Shown here: in pieces, positions 51,731-59,520 of the stretch | Numbering within the stretch: the stretch's first letter is position 1 | How the letters are laid out: each line of letters opens with the position of its first letter | Assembly (NCBI RefSeq): GCF_004137255.1 | Contig: NZ_SDWT01000001.1 | Span: 372,001-436,000 of the forward strand | From: Nocardioides oleivorans | Lineage (GTDB): Bacteria; Actinomycetota; Actinomycetes; Propionibacteriales; Nocardioidaceae | Direction: 5' to 3' | DNA: 64,000 nucleotides | Position numbers and translations under genes: made by a program | The notes under the pieces: model-generated | What the model was told of the DNA's origin: nothing | Databases searched by the model: none | The model's input: only the letters and a program-made list of their open reading frames with translations

Positions 51731-52716
51731 CCGACCTCTCCCCCGACCTGGTCGAGCTCCGCAGCTCGCACCCCGCCCCGCACGACATCACCCTGACCTC
51801 CGGGCACCGTGACCGGCTGCACTCCCGGGTCGAGGGCGCCATCGGCCGCCACGAGGCCCGCCGGCGTGTCGTCCTCGCGGTCGCCGCGCCCGCCACCGTG
51901 CTGGCGTGCGCCACCGCCGTCGCCGCGGTCGCGGTGCTCGCCCTCACCGGCACCTCCCCCGCCCCGACCGCGACCGTCGACCGCCCCGTCCTCGCGTCGG
52001 CCGCCGCCGTCCGGGTGCTCGACCGTGCGGCCGCCCGGGCGCTCGCGACCGCGGCGCCGGTCGTGCGCGAGGACCAGTTCGTCTACACCCGCAGCGCCGC
52101 GCTGACCAACGAGGGCACCTTCGGCGGCGCCGTGTCGCTCGGCGACCTCCACACGCGCGAGATCTGGCTCGGCCAGGACCCGGGCGCCTTCGGCTGGCGC
52201 GACGACGTGATCCGCGAGCTCGGCCAGGACTGGCCGATCGAGTCGGGCGGTCCGTCGCCCGCCGGCGCCCGCCGTCCGACGTACGCCTGGCTGGCCGCGC
52301 TGCCCACCGACCCCGACGCGCTGCTCGACGCGCTCGAGCACGTTGCCGTGCCCGTCGACGGGCAGTCGCAGGACCAGGCCACCTTCGACGTGGTCGGCAA
52401 CCTGGTCTCCGAGCAGCTGCTGCCGCCGACGACGGCGGCCGCGCTCTACCGCGCCGTGACGCGGATCGACGGGGTCGAGGTCGACCGCGGGGCGACCGAC
52501 GCGCTCGGACGTCGCGGCATCGGGATCAGCCGCGCCGACGAGCGCTTCCACACCCGGACGACGTGGGTCTTCGACGCCGAGACCTTCGAGCTGCGTGGCA
52601 CGCGGTGGTTCTTCACGCATGCCGACGGCTCTCCCGACACCCTGTTCGGCGCGACCGCCGTGCTCGAGACGGCCGTCGTCGACCGGGCCGGCCAGGAGCC
52701 CGGCTCGTCGACCTGA
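51727..52716 (+). CDS. CU044_5270-type membrane protein, sigma-factor partner
   Basis: A 329-residue protein with an N-terminal cytoplasmic arm (about 45 residues), one membrane helix (about 46-72, VVLAVAAPATVLACATAVAAVAVLAL) and an extracellular domain containing DQFVYTRSAALTNEG, TYAWLAALPTDPDALLDAL and a Trp-rich end. It matches a family often encoded directly after ECF sigma genes in actinobacteria. GTG 51727 overlaps the sigma stop (GTGA). It probably senses an envelope signal. Confidence 0.8.
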   Translation: MTDLSPDLVELRSSHPAPHDITLTSGHRDRLHSRVEGAIGRHEARRRVVLAVAAPATVLACATAVAAVAVLALTGTSPAPTATVDRPVLASAAAVRVLDRAAARALATAAPVVREDQFVYTRSAALTNEGTFGGAVSLGDLHTREIWLGQDPGAFGWRDDVIRELGQDWPIESGGPSPAGARRPTYAWLAALPTDPDALLDALEHVAVPVDGQSQDQATFDVVGNLVSEQLLPPTTAAALYRAVTRIDGVEVDRGATDALGRRGIGISRADERFHTRTTWVFDAETFELRGTRWFFTHADGSPDTLFGATAVLETAVVDRAGQEPGSST

Positions 52717-52772
52717 TCACCAGTCCTGGGGAGCGGCCCCCGCACGGGGTGACGCAGCGGGCTGGTCGGGAG

Positions 52773-52778
52773 CACACT
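52773..52778 (+). promoter_or_regulatory. -10-like box before the SnoaL-like gene
   Basis: CACACT, a weaker match to TANNNT, 6 nt before ATG 52785. Confidence 0.35.
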
Positions 52779-52784
52779 GGCGCG

Positions 52785-53150
52785 ATGACCGAGACCCTGG
52801 GGAGCCGCCTGGCGCACGCCATCGCCGCGAAGGACGGGGCCGCGATGCGTGCCCTGCTGGCCGACGACGTGGACTTCAAGGGGCTCACGCCCGGGCGCAC
52901 CTGGGAGGGCAGCACCCCGGACGACGTGGTGGAGACCGTCCTCGGGTCGTGGTTCGAGGACTCCGACACGATCGAGCAGGTCGTCGACGTCCAGGACGGC
53001 CTCGACGTCGCCGACACCGCGCACGTGAGCTACCGCTTCGACCTCGCCTGCCCCGACGGGGCCTACGTCGCCGAGCAGCAGGCCTACTACCGCGGCACCG
53101 ACCGGATCGAGCACCTGCGGGTGATGTGCTCGGGCTTCAGGCCCCGCTGA
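52785..53150 (+). CDS. SnoaL-like (NTF2-fold) protein
   Basis: A 121-residue single-domain protein. The pattern LAHAIAAKDGAAMRALLADDVDFKGLTPGRTWEGST and VSYRFDLACPDGAYVAEQQAYYRGTDRIEHLRVMCSGFRP matches SnoaL-type cone-shaped folds used as small enzymes or binders. No catalytic residues can be assigned. Its end overlaps the converging flavoprotein gene by 14 nt. Confidence 0.8.
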   Translation: MTETLGSRLAHAIAAKDGAAMRALLADDVDFKGLTPGRTWEGSTPDDVVETVLGSWFEDSDTIEQVVDVQDGLDVADTAHVSYRFDLACPDGAYVAEQQAYYRGTDRIEHLRVMCSGFRPR

Positions 53151-54081
53151 GCCGACCGGCGAGCTCGCGTCCCAGCAGCACGCCCGAGAGCCAGGCCGTC
53201 TCCACCTTGGGGGTCGCGCCCCAGCCGTCGCCGCACACCCCGACGAGCCGGTCGTCCCCGGCGAGGGCGTGGGGAAGGTCGCGCTCCCCCGTGGGACGGG
53301 CGTAGGTCCAGCGGTGCACGTGGGTCGCGGCCGGGTCGGCCAGGCCGAGGTGCTCGCGCAACGACGCCACCAGCGCCGGACCCGCGGCGTCCGGATCGGC
53401 CAGGTGCGCCTGTGCGTGCGCGGCGGTCGAGTGGGCCACCAGCACCGGCGCGTCGTCGCCACGCCGCCGGCCGTCGTCGGCGATCCAGTCGATGACCTCG
53501 TCGCCGTGCACGAAGGCGCCGTCGAAGCGGCCGGTCGGGCTCACCGGGTCCCACGTGCGCTCCTCCCACCGGGCGGCCAGGGCGATCACCGGCTCCCAGG
53601 CACGGTCGAGCAGGTCGGCGATCGGGTGCGCCCCCACGAGGCGTCGCGCCTGGGGGTCGGGCATGGCGAGCACGACGGTCGGCTCGTCGAGGTCCGCGAT
53701 CGACTCGACGACGTGGCGCTCGGGTCCGAGGTCCGCTGCCAGGTCCTCGACCAGCGACCGGATGCCCTGCGCCGCGCCCCAGCGCACCGGCCCCGGCTTC
53801 ACCGAGACGTCGTCGCCGTCGAGCAGGCAGAAGGTGTCGGTCCACTCGCGGGCCAGCCCGCGCTCGGACCAGTCCTCCACGACCGCGGCGAACCCGGGCT
53901 CGGTCACCGTGAAGTAGGACGCCCCGAGGTCGACGCGCCGCTCCCACAGCCCGCGCGTGGCCATCCGGCCACCGGCGGCGTGCCCGCGGTCCACGAGGCG
54001 TACGTCGATCCCGGCCGCGCGCAGCTCCCGCGCGCACGCGACTCCCGCGATGCCGGCACCCACCACCACGACGTCAGCCAT
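53137..54081 (-). CDS. FAD-dependent oxidoreductase, renalase-like
   Basis: A 314-residue flavoprotein. The N-terminal Rossmann fold reads VVVVGAGIAGVACARELRAAGIDVRLVDRG, then AAGGRMATRGL with the GGRM Arg typical of renalase/amine-oxidase-like proteins. The C-terminus has GDDRLVGVCGDGWGATPKVETAWLSG that closes the FAD site. Renalases oxidise the wrong forms of NAD(P)H; that function is a guess here. Start placed by TAGGGT 6 nt before ATG. Confidence 0.87.
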   Translation of the reverse strand: MADVVVVGAGIAGVACARELRAAGIDVRLVDRGHAAGGRMATRGLWERRVDLGASYFTVTEPGFAAVVEDWSERGLAREWTDTFCLLDGDDVSVKPGPVRWGAAQGIRSLVEDLAADLGPERHVVESIADLDEPTVVLAMPDPQARRLVGAHPIADLLDRAWEPVIALAARWEERTWDPVSPTGRFDGAFVHGDEVIDWIADDGRRRGDDAPVLVAHSTAAHAQAHLADPDAAGPALVASLREHLGLADPAATHVHRWTYARPTGERDLPHALAGDDRLVGVCGDGWGATPKVETAWLSGVLLGRELAGRLSGA

Positions 54082-54087
54082 GCCACG

Positions 54088-54093
54088 ACCCTA
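54088..54093 (-). promoter_or_regulatory. -10 box of a leaderless flavoprotein transcript
   Basis: TAGGGT on the minus strand, 6 nt before ATG 54081. The same hexamer precedes the gene at 28766. Confidence 0.5.
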
Positions 54094-54117
54094 GGCCGCG
54101 GGTGCTGGACTGGCCGC

Positions 54118-54627
54118 ATGACCACCTCGTTGCTGATCCTGGCCGACACCCACCTGCCCGTGCGGGCCCGGGACCTGCCGGCGGAGGTGTGGACGGCCGT
54201 CGACGCGGCGCACGTCGTGGTGCACGCCGGCGACTGGGTCGACGTGGGCCTCCTCGACGAGCTCGACTCACGTGCGCGCCGCCTCGTCGGGGTCTTCGGC
54301 AACAACGACCACGGCGAGCTGCGCACCCGCCTGCCCGAGGTCGCGCGCGTGGAGGTCGGGGGCGTGCGGATCGGGGTCGTGCACGAGACCGGGCAAGCGA
54401 GGGGCCGCGAGGAGCGGATGAGCGCCCTCCACCCCGATCTCGACGTCCTGGTCTTCGGGCACAGCCACATCCCGTGGGACAGCACGACCGCCACCGGGCT
54501 GCGGCTGCTCAACCCGGGCTCACCGACCGACCGGCGGCGCCAGCCGCACTGCACCTACCTGACCGCGACGGCCGCCCACGGCGAGCTCCGCGACGTCACC
54601 CTGCACCGGCTGCCGCGACGGGTCTAG
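54118..54627 (+). CDS. Metallophosphoesterase, YfcE/MJ0936-like
   Basis: A 169-residue phosphoesterase. Motifs: LLILADTHLP (metal Asp and His), VVHAGDWVD, FGNNDHGELR (GNxDH) and VFGHSHIPWDS (GHSH). The size fits the small YfcE-type phosphodiesterases acting on nucleotide or model phosphodiesters. Its stop overlaps the stop of the minus-strand zinc-ribbon gene (shared CTAG). Confidence 0.9.
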   Translation: MTTSLLILADTHLPVRARDLPAEVWTAVDAAHVVVHAGDWVDVGLLDELDSRARRLVGVFGNNDHGELRTRLPEVARVEVGGVRIGVVHETGQARGREERMSALHPDLDVLVFGHSHIPWDSTTATGLRLLNPGSPTDRRRQPHCTYLTATAAHGELRDVTLHRLPRRV

Positions 54628-54824
54628 GCGTCCGGGCCGTCGGCCTTCCGCGTCGGGCAGTCGTCGTTGGTGCAGCGGCGCACGTCGACCGGGTCGTCCC
54701 CCGCGCCGACGTAGCCCTCCCGCGGACCGGCCGGGCCGTCCGTGGCGCCTCCGTCCGAGCCGGGGTGGGGGACCAGCCGGACCTCGGAGCCGCACACCGA
54801 GCACTTCTCGTAGTCGTCGTACAC
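54624..54824 (-). CDS. Small zinc-ribbon-like protein
   Basis: A 66-residue protein with two cysteine pairs (CSVCGSE near residue 8 and CTNDDC near residue 51) that could hold one zinc, and a low-complexity Gly/Asp middle. GTG 54824 is supported by TAGGTT 6 nt upstream. The function is unknown; related short proteins are common in actinobacteria. Confidence 0.7.
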   Translation of the reverse strand: MYDDYEKCSVCGSEVRLVPHPGSDGGATDGPAGPREGYVGAGDDPVDVRRCTNDDCPTRKADGPDA

Positions 54825-54830
54825 CTCTCG

Positions 54831-54836
54831 AACCTA
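54831..54836 (-). promoter_or_regulatory. -10 box of a leaderless zinc-ribbon transcript
   Basis: TAGGTT on the minus strand, 6 nt before GTG 54824. Confidence 0.5.
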
Positions 54837-54867
54837 CCCGCACGGGGCCCGTGCGAGGCTTCGCCGC

Positions 54868-55425
54868 ATGGAGAGCATCGAGGTCGCCGTCATCGGGTCC
54901 GCCCGGCTCGGGCCGGACGACGAGGCCTACCAGGACGCCGTACGCCTCGGCGGGGCGCTCGCGGCGGAGGGCTGGACCGTCGTGACCGGCGGGTACGGCG
55001 GGCTGATGGGCGCGACCTCCTCGGGCGCCGCCGCGGCCGGCGGCCACACCGTCGGGCTGCCGATGTCGGCGTGGACGCACCTCGCGCCGCACGAGAGCAA
55101 CGCCGAGGTCCGGTGGGCGGCCGACTACGCCGAGCGGCTGCGCCTGCTGATGGCCGCCGACGCGGTGGTGGCGCTGCCCGGTGGCATCGGCACCCTCGCC
55201 GAGGCGGCGATGGTGTGGGGCGCTGCCCAGACCGAGCCCGGCGCCGCCCAGCTCGTGATGGTCGGTCGGTCGTGGGAGGCCGTGCGTGACGTCGTCGGCG
55301 CGAACCTCGTCGCGGACCCCGCCGACGTCGCGATCGCGCGCTGCGTCGCGACGGTCGACGACGTCGTGCCGGCCGTGCGCGAGGCGCTCGCGCGCCCGTC
55401 GGCCGCGCGGGGTGGACGCGGCTGA
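54868..55425 (+). CDS. LOG-like nucleotide hydrolase (TIGR00725 type)
   Basis: A 185-residue Rossmann-type protein. Signature motifs are VAVIGSARLG, VVTGGYGGLMGATSSGA and ALPGGIGTLAEAAMVWG (PGGxGTxxE). The LOG family cleaves nucleotide monophosphates to cytokinins or related bases; this subgroup's substrate is unknown. It lies between the zinc-ribbon gene and a short membrane protein. Confidence 0.88.
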   Translation: MESIEVAVIGSARLGPDDEAYQDAVRLGGALAAEGWTVVTGGYGGLMGATSSGAAAAGGHTVGLPMSAWTHLAPHESNAEVRWAADYAERLRLLMAADAVVALPGGIGTLAEAAMVWGAAQTEPGAAQLVMVGRSWEAVRDVVGANLVADPADVAIARCVATVDDVVPAVREALARPSAARGGRG

Positions 55426-55432
55426 CCGCCTC

Positions 55433-55708
55433 TCAGTCGCGCGGCAGCGCGCTCGCGGCCAGAGCCGCTCCCCCGCCGACGAGGCCGACCAGGAGCAGCA
55501 CGTCGGTCCGGTCGTCCGGCACGTCGGGCGACATGGCGAAGTACGCCGTCAGCGCGGCGGCCACGACCAGGACGCCGATCACGACGCGTGCCAGCGCCGC
55601 CGCGCCCGGACCGGCCGGCGGCCGCGGACCGGCGTTGCGCCGCTCCTCCTCGACCTTCGACCACGCGGCCGCCTGCTCCGGGGTGCGGGTGCGCTCGGGC
55701 TCGGTCAT
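55433..55708 (-). CDS. Small two-helix membrane protein
   Basis: A 91-residue protein with a charged N-terminal arm (MTEPERTRTPEQAAAWSKVEEERRNAGPRPP) and two membrane helices (about 40-59 and 69-88). The function is unknown. ATG 55708 has CATACT 6 nt upstream, a weak leaderless pattern. It converges with the LOG-like gene. Confidence 0.7.
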   Translation of the reverse strand: MTEPERTRTPEQAAAWSKVEEERRNAGPRPPAGPGAAALARVVIGVLVVAAALTAYFAMSPDVPDDRTDVLLLVGLVGGGAALAASALPRD

Positions 55709-55714
55709 GCGCCC

Positions 55715-55720
55715 AGTATG
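55715..55720 (-). promoter_or_regulatory. -10-like box before the small two-helix protein gene
   Basis: CATACT on the minus strand, 6 nt before ATG 55708; a weaker member of the leaderless set. Confidence 0.35.
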
Positions 55721-55736
55721 GCGCTGCGCCCGGCGA

Positions 55737-56735
55737 TCAGGTCGAGGAGCGTCCGGTCCGCGCCGTGGTGGCGTACCGGGCCGCGAGCTCGGCGAAGGCC
55801 TCGACGAGCTCGGCGGGCTCGACGACCTCCATGGGGACCTCGAAGCGGCCGAGGGACGCGGCCAGCGAGCCCCACGACCAGGAGCCGGACTCAAGGCTGC
55901 ACCGGGTCTCGTCGACGGCGCGCACGGTCCCGTCACCCGCGAACGGCAGGACCTCGCGGGCGGGCAGGTCGAGGATGACGGTCCCGCGGCAGGCCCACTC
56001 GTTCACGTCGCGGCCCTTGAACCGCGCGGAGACGAACTCGCGCACGTCGCCGCCGGGGACCTCGCGGGGCGTGAACCTCGGGCCGGTGGGGATCCGGGGA
56101 GTGACCCGGTCGACGCTGAACAGGCGCCAGTCGTCACGGTCGAGGTCCCACGCCAGGAGGTACCACCGGCCCCGGGAGGTGACGATCCGGTGCGGTTCCA
56201 CGCGCCGGGGCGGCGAGGTCGTCCCTGCGGCCGGGTCGGCGTCACGGGCGGCGTAGTCGAAGCGGAGGACCTCGCGCGCACGGACGGTGCCGGCGAGGGA
56301 GACGAGCACGTCGACCGGGACCTGGGCGGGGGTCCCGCTGCCGGCACTGCCCGTGATGGCGGTGACCTCGAGCGCGTCGAGCCGGTGGCGCAGCCGCGAC
56401 GGCATCACCTGGCGGATCGTGGCGAGGGCGCGGATCGCGCCCTCCTCGATCCCGACCCCGGCGGCGGGTGCGGTCTGCAACGCGACGGCGACCGCGACGG
56501 TCTGGTCGTCGTCGAACAGCAGCGGCGGGAGCTCGCTGCCCGCCCCGAGCCGGTAGCCGCCCTCGGGGCCCATCGTCGCCCCGATGCTGTAGCCCATCTC
56601 GCGCAGCCGCTCGATGTCGCGTCGCACCGTGCGGTCGCTGACCTCCAGCCGCTCGGCCAGCAGCGAGCCCGGCCAGTCCCGGCGGCTCTGCAGCAGGGAG
56701 AGCAGGTGCAGCAGACGCGAGGTCGTGGTCGTCAT
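55737..56735 (-). CDS. YafY-type transcriptional regulator with WYL domain
   Basis: A 332-residue regulator. The N-terminal helix-turn-helix (SRLLHLLSLLQSRRDWPGSLLAERLEVSDRTVRRDIERLREMG) precedes the GYRLGAGSELPPLLFDDDQ segment. The WYL domain (about 150-240) contains HRIVTSRGRWYLLAWDLDRDDWRLF. WYL domains bind nucleic acid or nucleotide ligands. ATG 56735 has an AGGAG box directly upstream. It is divergent from the DUF3224 gene. Confidence 0.9.
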   Translation of the reverse strand: MTTTTSRLLHLLSLLQSRRDWPGSLLAERLEVSDRTVRRDIERLREMGYSIGATMGPEGGYRLGAGSELPPLLFDDDQTVAVAVALQTAPAAGVGIEEGAIRALATIRQVMPSRLRHRLDALEVTAITGSAGSGTPAQVPVDVLVSLAGTVRAREVLRFDYAARDADPAAGTTSPPRRVEPHRIVTSRGRWYLLAWDLDRDDWRLFSVDRVTPRIPTGPRFTPREVPGGDVREFVSARFKGRDVNEWACRGTVILDLPAREVLPFAGDGTVRAVDETRCSLESGSWSWGSLAASLGRFEVPMEVVEPAELVEAFAELAARYATTARTGRSST

Positions 56736-56797
56736 CTCCTGAGTCTCCTCCAGGTGCAGGACACAAGCCGTCCTACACGCCCGCCGACCCGCCAGCC

Positions 56798-57532
56798 CTA
56801 CAGTGGGCTCCCATGCACACCGAGGGCACCTTCACCGTCACGTCGTTCGTCCCCACCGAGCTCGCGCCCGAGCCCGCGATCGCGACGGGCATGCCCGTCG
56901 GCGTGGCCCGGATGGAGAAGGACTTCGCCGGCGGGGTGACGGGGAGGGCGGCCACCCTCTTCACCGCTGCCTTCGACCAGGCCACCGGCGTGGGCACCTA
57001 CGTCGCGATGGAGTCGTTCGAGGGTGCGCTCGACGGCCGGACCGGCAGCTTCAACTTCGCGCACTCCGCCACCACGACCGGGACCGATCGGCTCGCGCCG
57101 TTCTTCACCATCGTGCCGGCGAGCGGCACCGGTGACCTCACCGGGCTGACCGGGTCCGGCGGACTGACCGTCGACGACGACGGCACGCACCGCATCTGGT
57201 TCGACTACGAGCTGCCTGCCTGACGCGGGCCGTCGGCCACCTCGCCGCTCGTGCAGCCGCTGCTGCGCCTCGGCGAGGAACGCCAGGCAGGGTGCGTCAT
57301 TGCCCGGGTGCTTCTCGACGAGGTGGAAGATCCAGCGGTCCATCGCGGCCATGAAGCCGTTGTCGTCCCCGGCCCGGTGGGTCGACCAGGCGCGGTGGCC
57401 GCGGGCCGTGCAGGTCGTGCAGCTGATGCGGTAGAGGAACTGCTGCTCGCCGTCGAGGTCGATCCTCACCCGGGCCAGGGGGCCCGCCTGGGCCGCAGCC
57501 TTCCTCTCGCGCGCCGAGCGGCTCGCCACCAT
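56798..57532 (-). CDS. Hypothetical protein, possibly shorter; overlaps the DUF3224 gene
   Basis: An open frame of 244 codons starting at ATG 57532 with AGGAGG 5 nt upstream, which is a strong start. The first about 105 residues look like a real protein: a basic N-terminus, YRISCTTCTARGHRAWSTH with a CxxC, and FMAAMDRWIFHLVEKHPGNDAPCLAFLAEAQQRL. The remainder is antisense to the DUF3224 gene at 56813-57223 and looks like a by-product of high GC. The true end may lie near 57200, through a frameshift or with real overlap. No family recognised. Confidence 0.5.
   Translation of the reverse strand: MVASRSARERKAAAQAGPLARVRIDLDGEQQFLYRISCTTCTARGHRAWSTHRAGDDNGFMAAMDRWIFHLVEKHPGNDAPCLAFLAEAQQRLHERRGGRRPASGRQLVVEPDAVRAVVVDGQSAGPGQPGEVTGAARRHDGEERREPIGPGRGGGVREVEAAGPAVERTLERLHRDVGAHAGGLVEGSGEEGGRPPRHPAGEVLLHPGHADGHARRDRGLGRELGGDERRDGEGALGVHGSPL
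56799..56804 (+). promoter_or_regulatory. -10-like box before the DUF3224 gene
   Basis: TACAGT, 8 nt before ATG 56813; slightly longer spacer than in the other leaderless candidates. Confidence 0.35.
56813..57223 (+). CDS. DUF3224 domain protein
   Basis: A 136-residue beta-barrel-like protein that is nearly all domain: GTFTVTSFVPTELAPEPAIATGMPVGVARMEKDFAGGVTG, then GTYVAMESFEGALDGRTGSFNFAHSATTTG, FFTIVPASGTGDLTGLTGSGGL and a FDYELPA end. The function is unknown; such proteins are related to allene oxide cyclase-like folds. The gene lies head to head with the WYL regulator gene, which may control it. Its whole length is antisense to a minus-strand frame. Confidence 0.85.
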   Translation: MHTEGTFTVTSFVPTELAPEPAIATGMPVGVARMEKDFAGGVTGRAATLFTAAFDQATGVGTYVAMESFEGALDGRTGSFNFAHSATTTGTDRLAPFFTIVPASGTGDLTGLTGSGGLTVDDDGTHRIWFDYELPA

Positions 57533-57654
57533 GTCGCCTCCTGGATGAGCAGCCGGACGATCGCGGCAGCCGGTCCATTCAACCCCAGCCGCATCTGGTC
57601 AGTCCTCATGGGGAGCAGCCATGATGTGACCCCCGCCACATCGAGGAGCCGACC

Positions 57655-59520
57655 ATGACGTACGAGATCCCCGCCGATGTCGCGGAGGTCCGCGAGCAGT
57701 ACGAAGCCCGCATCCTCGGCCTGCACATGCCGGCGCAGGTGCGCGCGGCGGCCGGCAAGCACGGCGACATGCCGGCCTTCTCCGACCGCTTCGACGTGCC
57801 CGAGGGCGAGACGTGGTCCACGATCACGTGGGCCGAGACGTGGGAGCAGACCCAGCGCGTGGCCGCCGCGCTCATCGACCTCGGCGTCGACCGGGGCGAT
57901 CCCGTCGCGATCATGGCCGCCAACCGGACGGCGCACACGCTGGCCGACTACGGAGCGATGGCGGCCGCCGCGGTCCCCATGTCGATCTACAACACCCTCG
58001 CGCAGGAGCAGGTCGCCTTCATCGCCGCGGAGTCGCGCCCGGTGGTCGTGGTGCTCGAGGACCACGACCGCTACCAGCGCTGGGAGCGCGCCCTCGCCGA
58101 GGTCGACTCGATCCGCCACGTGGTGATGCTCGCCGACCGCGAGCGCGTCGACGACGCCCGTGCGATGACGTGGGACGAGTTCCTCGCGCACGGCGAGGAC
58201 ACCAGCGGCGTCGAGGAGCGGATGGAGCGGATCACGCCCGACCTCCCGGCGACCTACCTCTACACGTCCGGCACCACCGGCAACCCCAAGGGCGTGGTGC
58301 TCACCCACCACAACGTGATGTTCGAGGCCGTCTCCACCCTCGACAACGCCGGCCTGCAGGGCCCGCAGCGGGCGATCAGCTACCTGCCGCTCGCGCACAT
58401 CGCCGAGCGGATCCTGGCGACGTACTCCCCTCCCTTCCTCGGCAGCCACGTGCACGCGATCCCCGACCCGGCGGGCCTGCTCGGCGCGCTCGGGGAGGTG
58501 CACCCGACGGCGTTCTTCGGCGTCCCGCGGGTGTGGGAGAAGATCAAGACCGGCATCTCCGCCAGGCTCGCCGAGGACCCCGACCCGGCCAACCAGGAGA
58601 TGGTGAGGAACGCCATGGCGGCGGGCCTCGCCTGGACGGAGGCCCAGCAGTACGGCGCCACGATGACGCCCGAGGTCGAGGAGGCCTACGCGAAGGCCGA
58701 CGAGGCGATCCTCGGCTTCCTCCGGCTGCTGCTCGGCCTCGACCAGGTGACGTGGGCGGCGAGCGCCGCCGCGCCGATGCCGCTGGAGGTCGCGAAGTTC
58801 ATGGGCGGCCTCGGCCTGCGGGTGTACGACGTCTACGGCATGACCGAGACGACCGGGGCCTTCACCTCCAACGGCCCCGAGCACTTCAAGCTCGGCACCG
58901 TCGGTGTGCCCAACCCCGGCATCGAGGTGCGGCTCGCCGAGGACGGCGAGATCCTCACCCGCGGCCCGGTCAACACGCCCGGCTACCACCAGCAGGAGGC
59001 GGCCACCCGCAACCTCATCGACGAGGACGGCTGGATCCACACCGGCGACATCGGCACGGTCGACGACGACGGCTTCTACTCCGTGGTCGACCGCAAGAAG
59101 GAGCTGATCATCACCTCGGCGGGCAAGAACATCGCGCCCTCCAACATCGAGAACTACCTCAAGGAGTCGCCCATCGTCGGGCACGCCATGGCGCTCGGCG
59201 ACGACCAGGCCTACGTCGTCGCGATCCTCACCCTCGACGGCGAGATCGCCCCGCTCGTCGCGGCCAGGATGGGCCTGGAGCAGGGGGTGGACTACCTCGA
59301 CCTCGCCGACCTCTCCACCAAGGAGCCGATCCGCGCGATGGTCCAGGCCGCGGTCGATGCCGCCAACGAGCGGCTCTCGCGACCCGAGCAGGTCAAGGCG
59401 TGGGAGCTGCTCGCCGACGAGTGGACTGCCGAGTCCGAGGAGCTCACCCCGACGCTCAAGCTCAAGCGCCGCGTGGTGCGGACGAAGTACGCCGACGTGG
59501 TCGACAGACTGTACGGGTGA
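57655..59520 (+). CDS. Long-chain fatty-acid CoA ligase (AMP-forming)
   Basis: Activates fatty acids to acyl-CoA via acyl-AMP, 621 residues, FadD15-like. Seen: VAIMAANRTAHTLADYGAMAAAAV, the P-loop-like YTSGTTGNPKGVVLTHHN (about 200), YLPLAHIAERI, VYDVYGMTETTGAFTSN, TGDIGTVDDDGFYSVVDRKKELIITSAGKNIAPSNIE. The C-terminal domain ends LTPTLKLKRRVV with the catalytic Lys. ATG 57655 has GAGGAG about 6 nt upstream. First gene of a three-gene operon. Confidence 0.94.
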   Translation: MTYEIPADVAEVREQYEARILGLHMPAQVRAAAGKHGDMPAFSDRFDVPEGETWSTITWAETWEQTQRVAAALIDLGVDRGDPVAIMAANRTAHTLADYGAMAAAAVPMSIYNTLAQEQVAFIAAESRPVVVVLEDHDRYQRWERALAEVDSIRHVVMLADRERVDDARAMTWDEFLAHGEDTSGVEERMERITPDLPATYLYTSGTTGNPKGVVLTHHNVMFEAVSTLDNAGLQGPQRAISYLPLAHIAERILATYSPPFLGSHVHAIPDPAGLLGALGEVHPTAFFGVPRVWEKIKTGISARLAEDPDPANQEMVRNAMAAGLAWTEAQQYGATMTPEVEEAYAKADEAILGFLRLLLGLDQVTWAASAAAPMPLEVAKFMGGLGLRVYDVYGMTETTGAFTSNGPEHFKLGTVGVPNPGIEVRLAEDGEILTRGPVNTPGYHQQEAATRNLIDEDGWIHTGDIGTVDDDGFYSVVDRKKELIITSAGKNIAPSNIENYLKESPIVGHAMALGDDQAYVVAILTLDGEIAPLVAARMGLEQGVDYLDLADLSTKEPIRAMVQAAVDAANERLSRPEQVKAWELLADEWTAESEELTPTLKLKRRVVRTKYADVVDRLYG

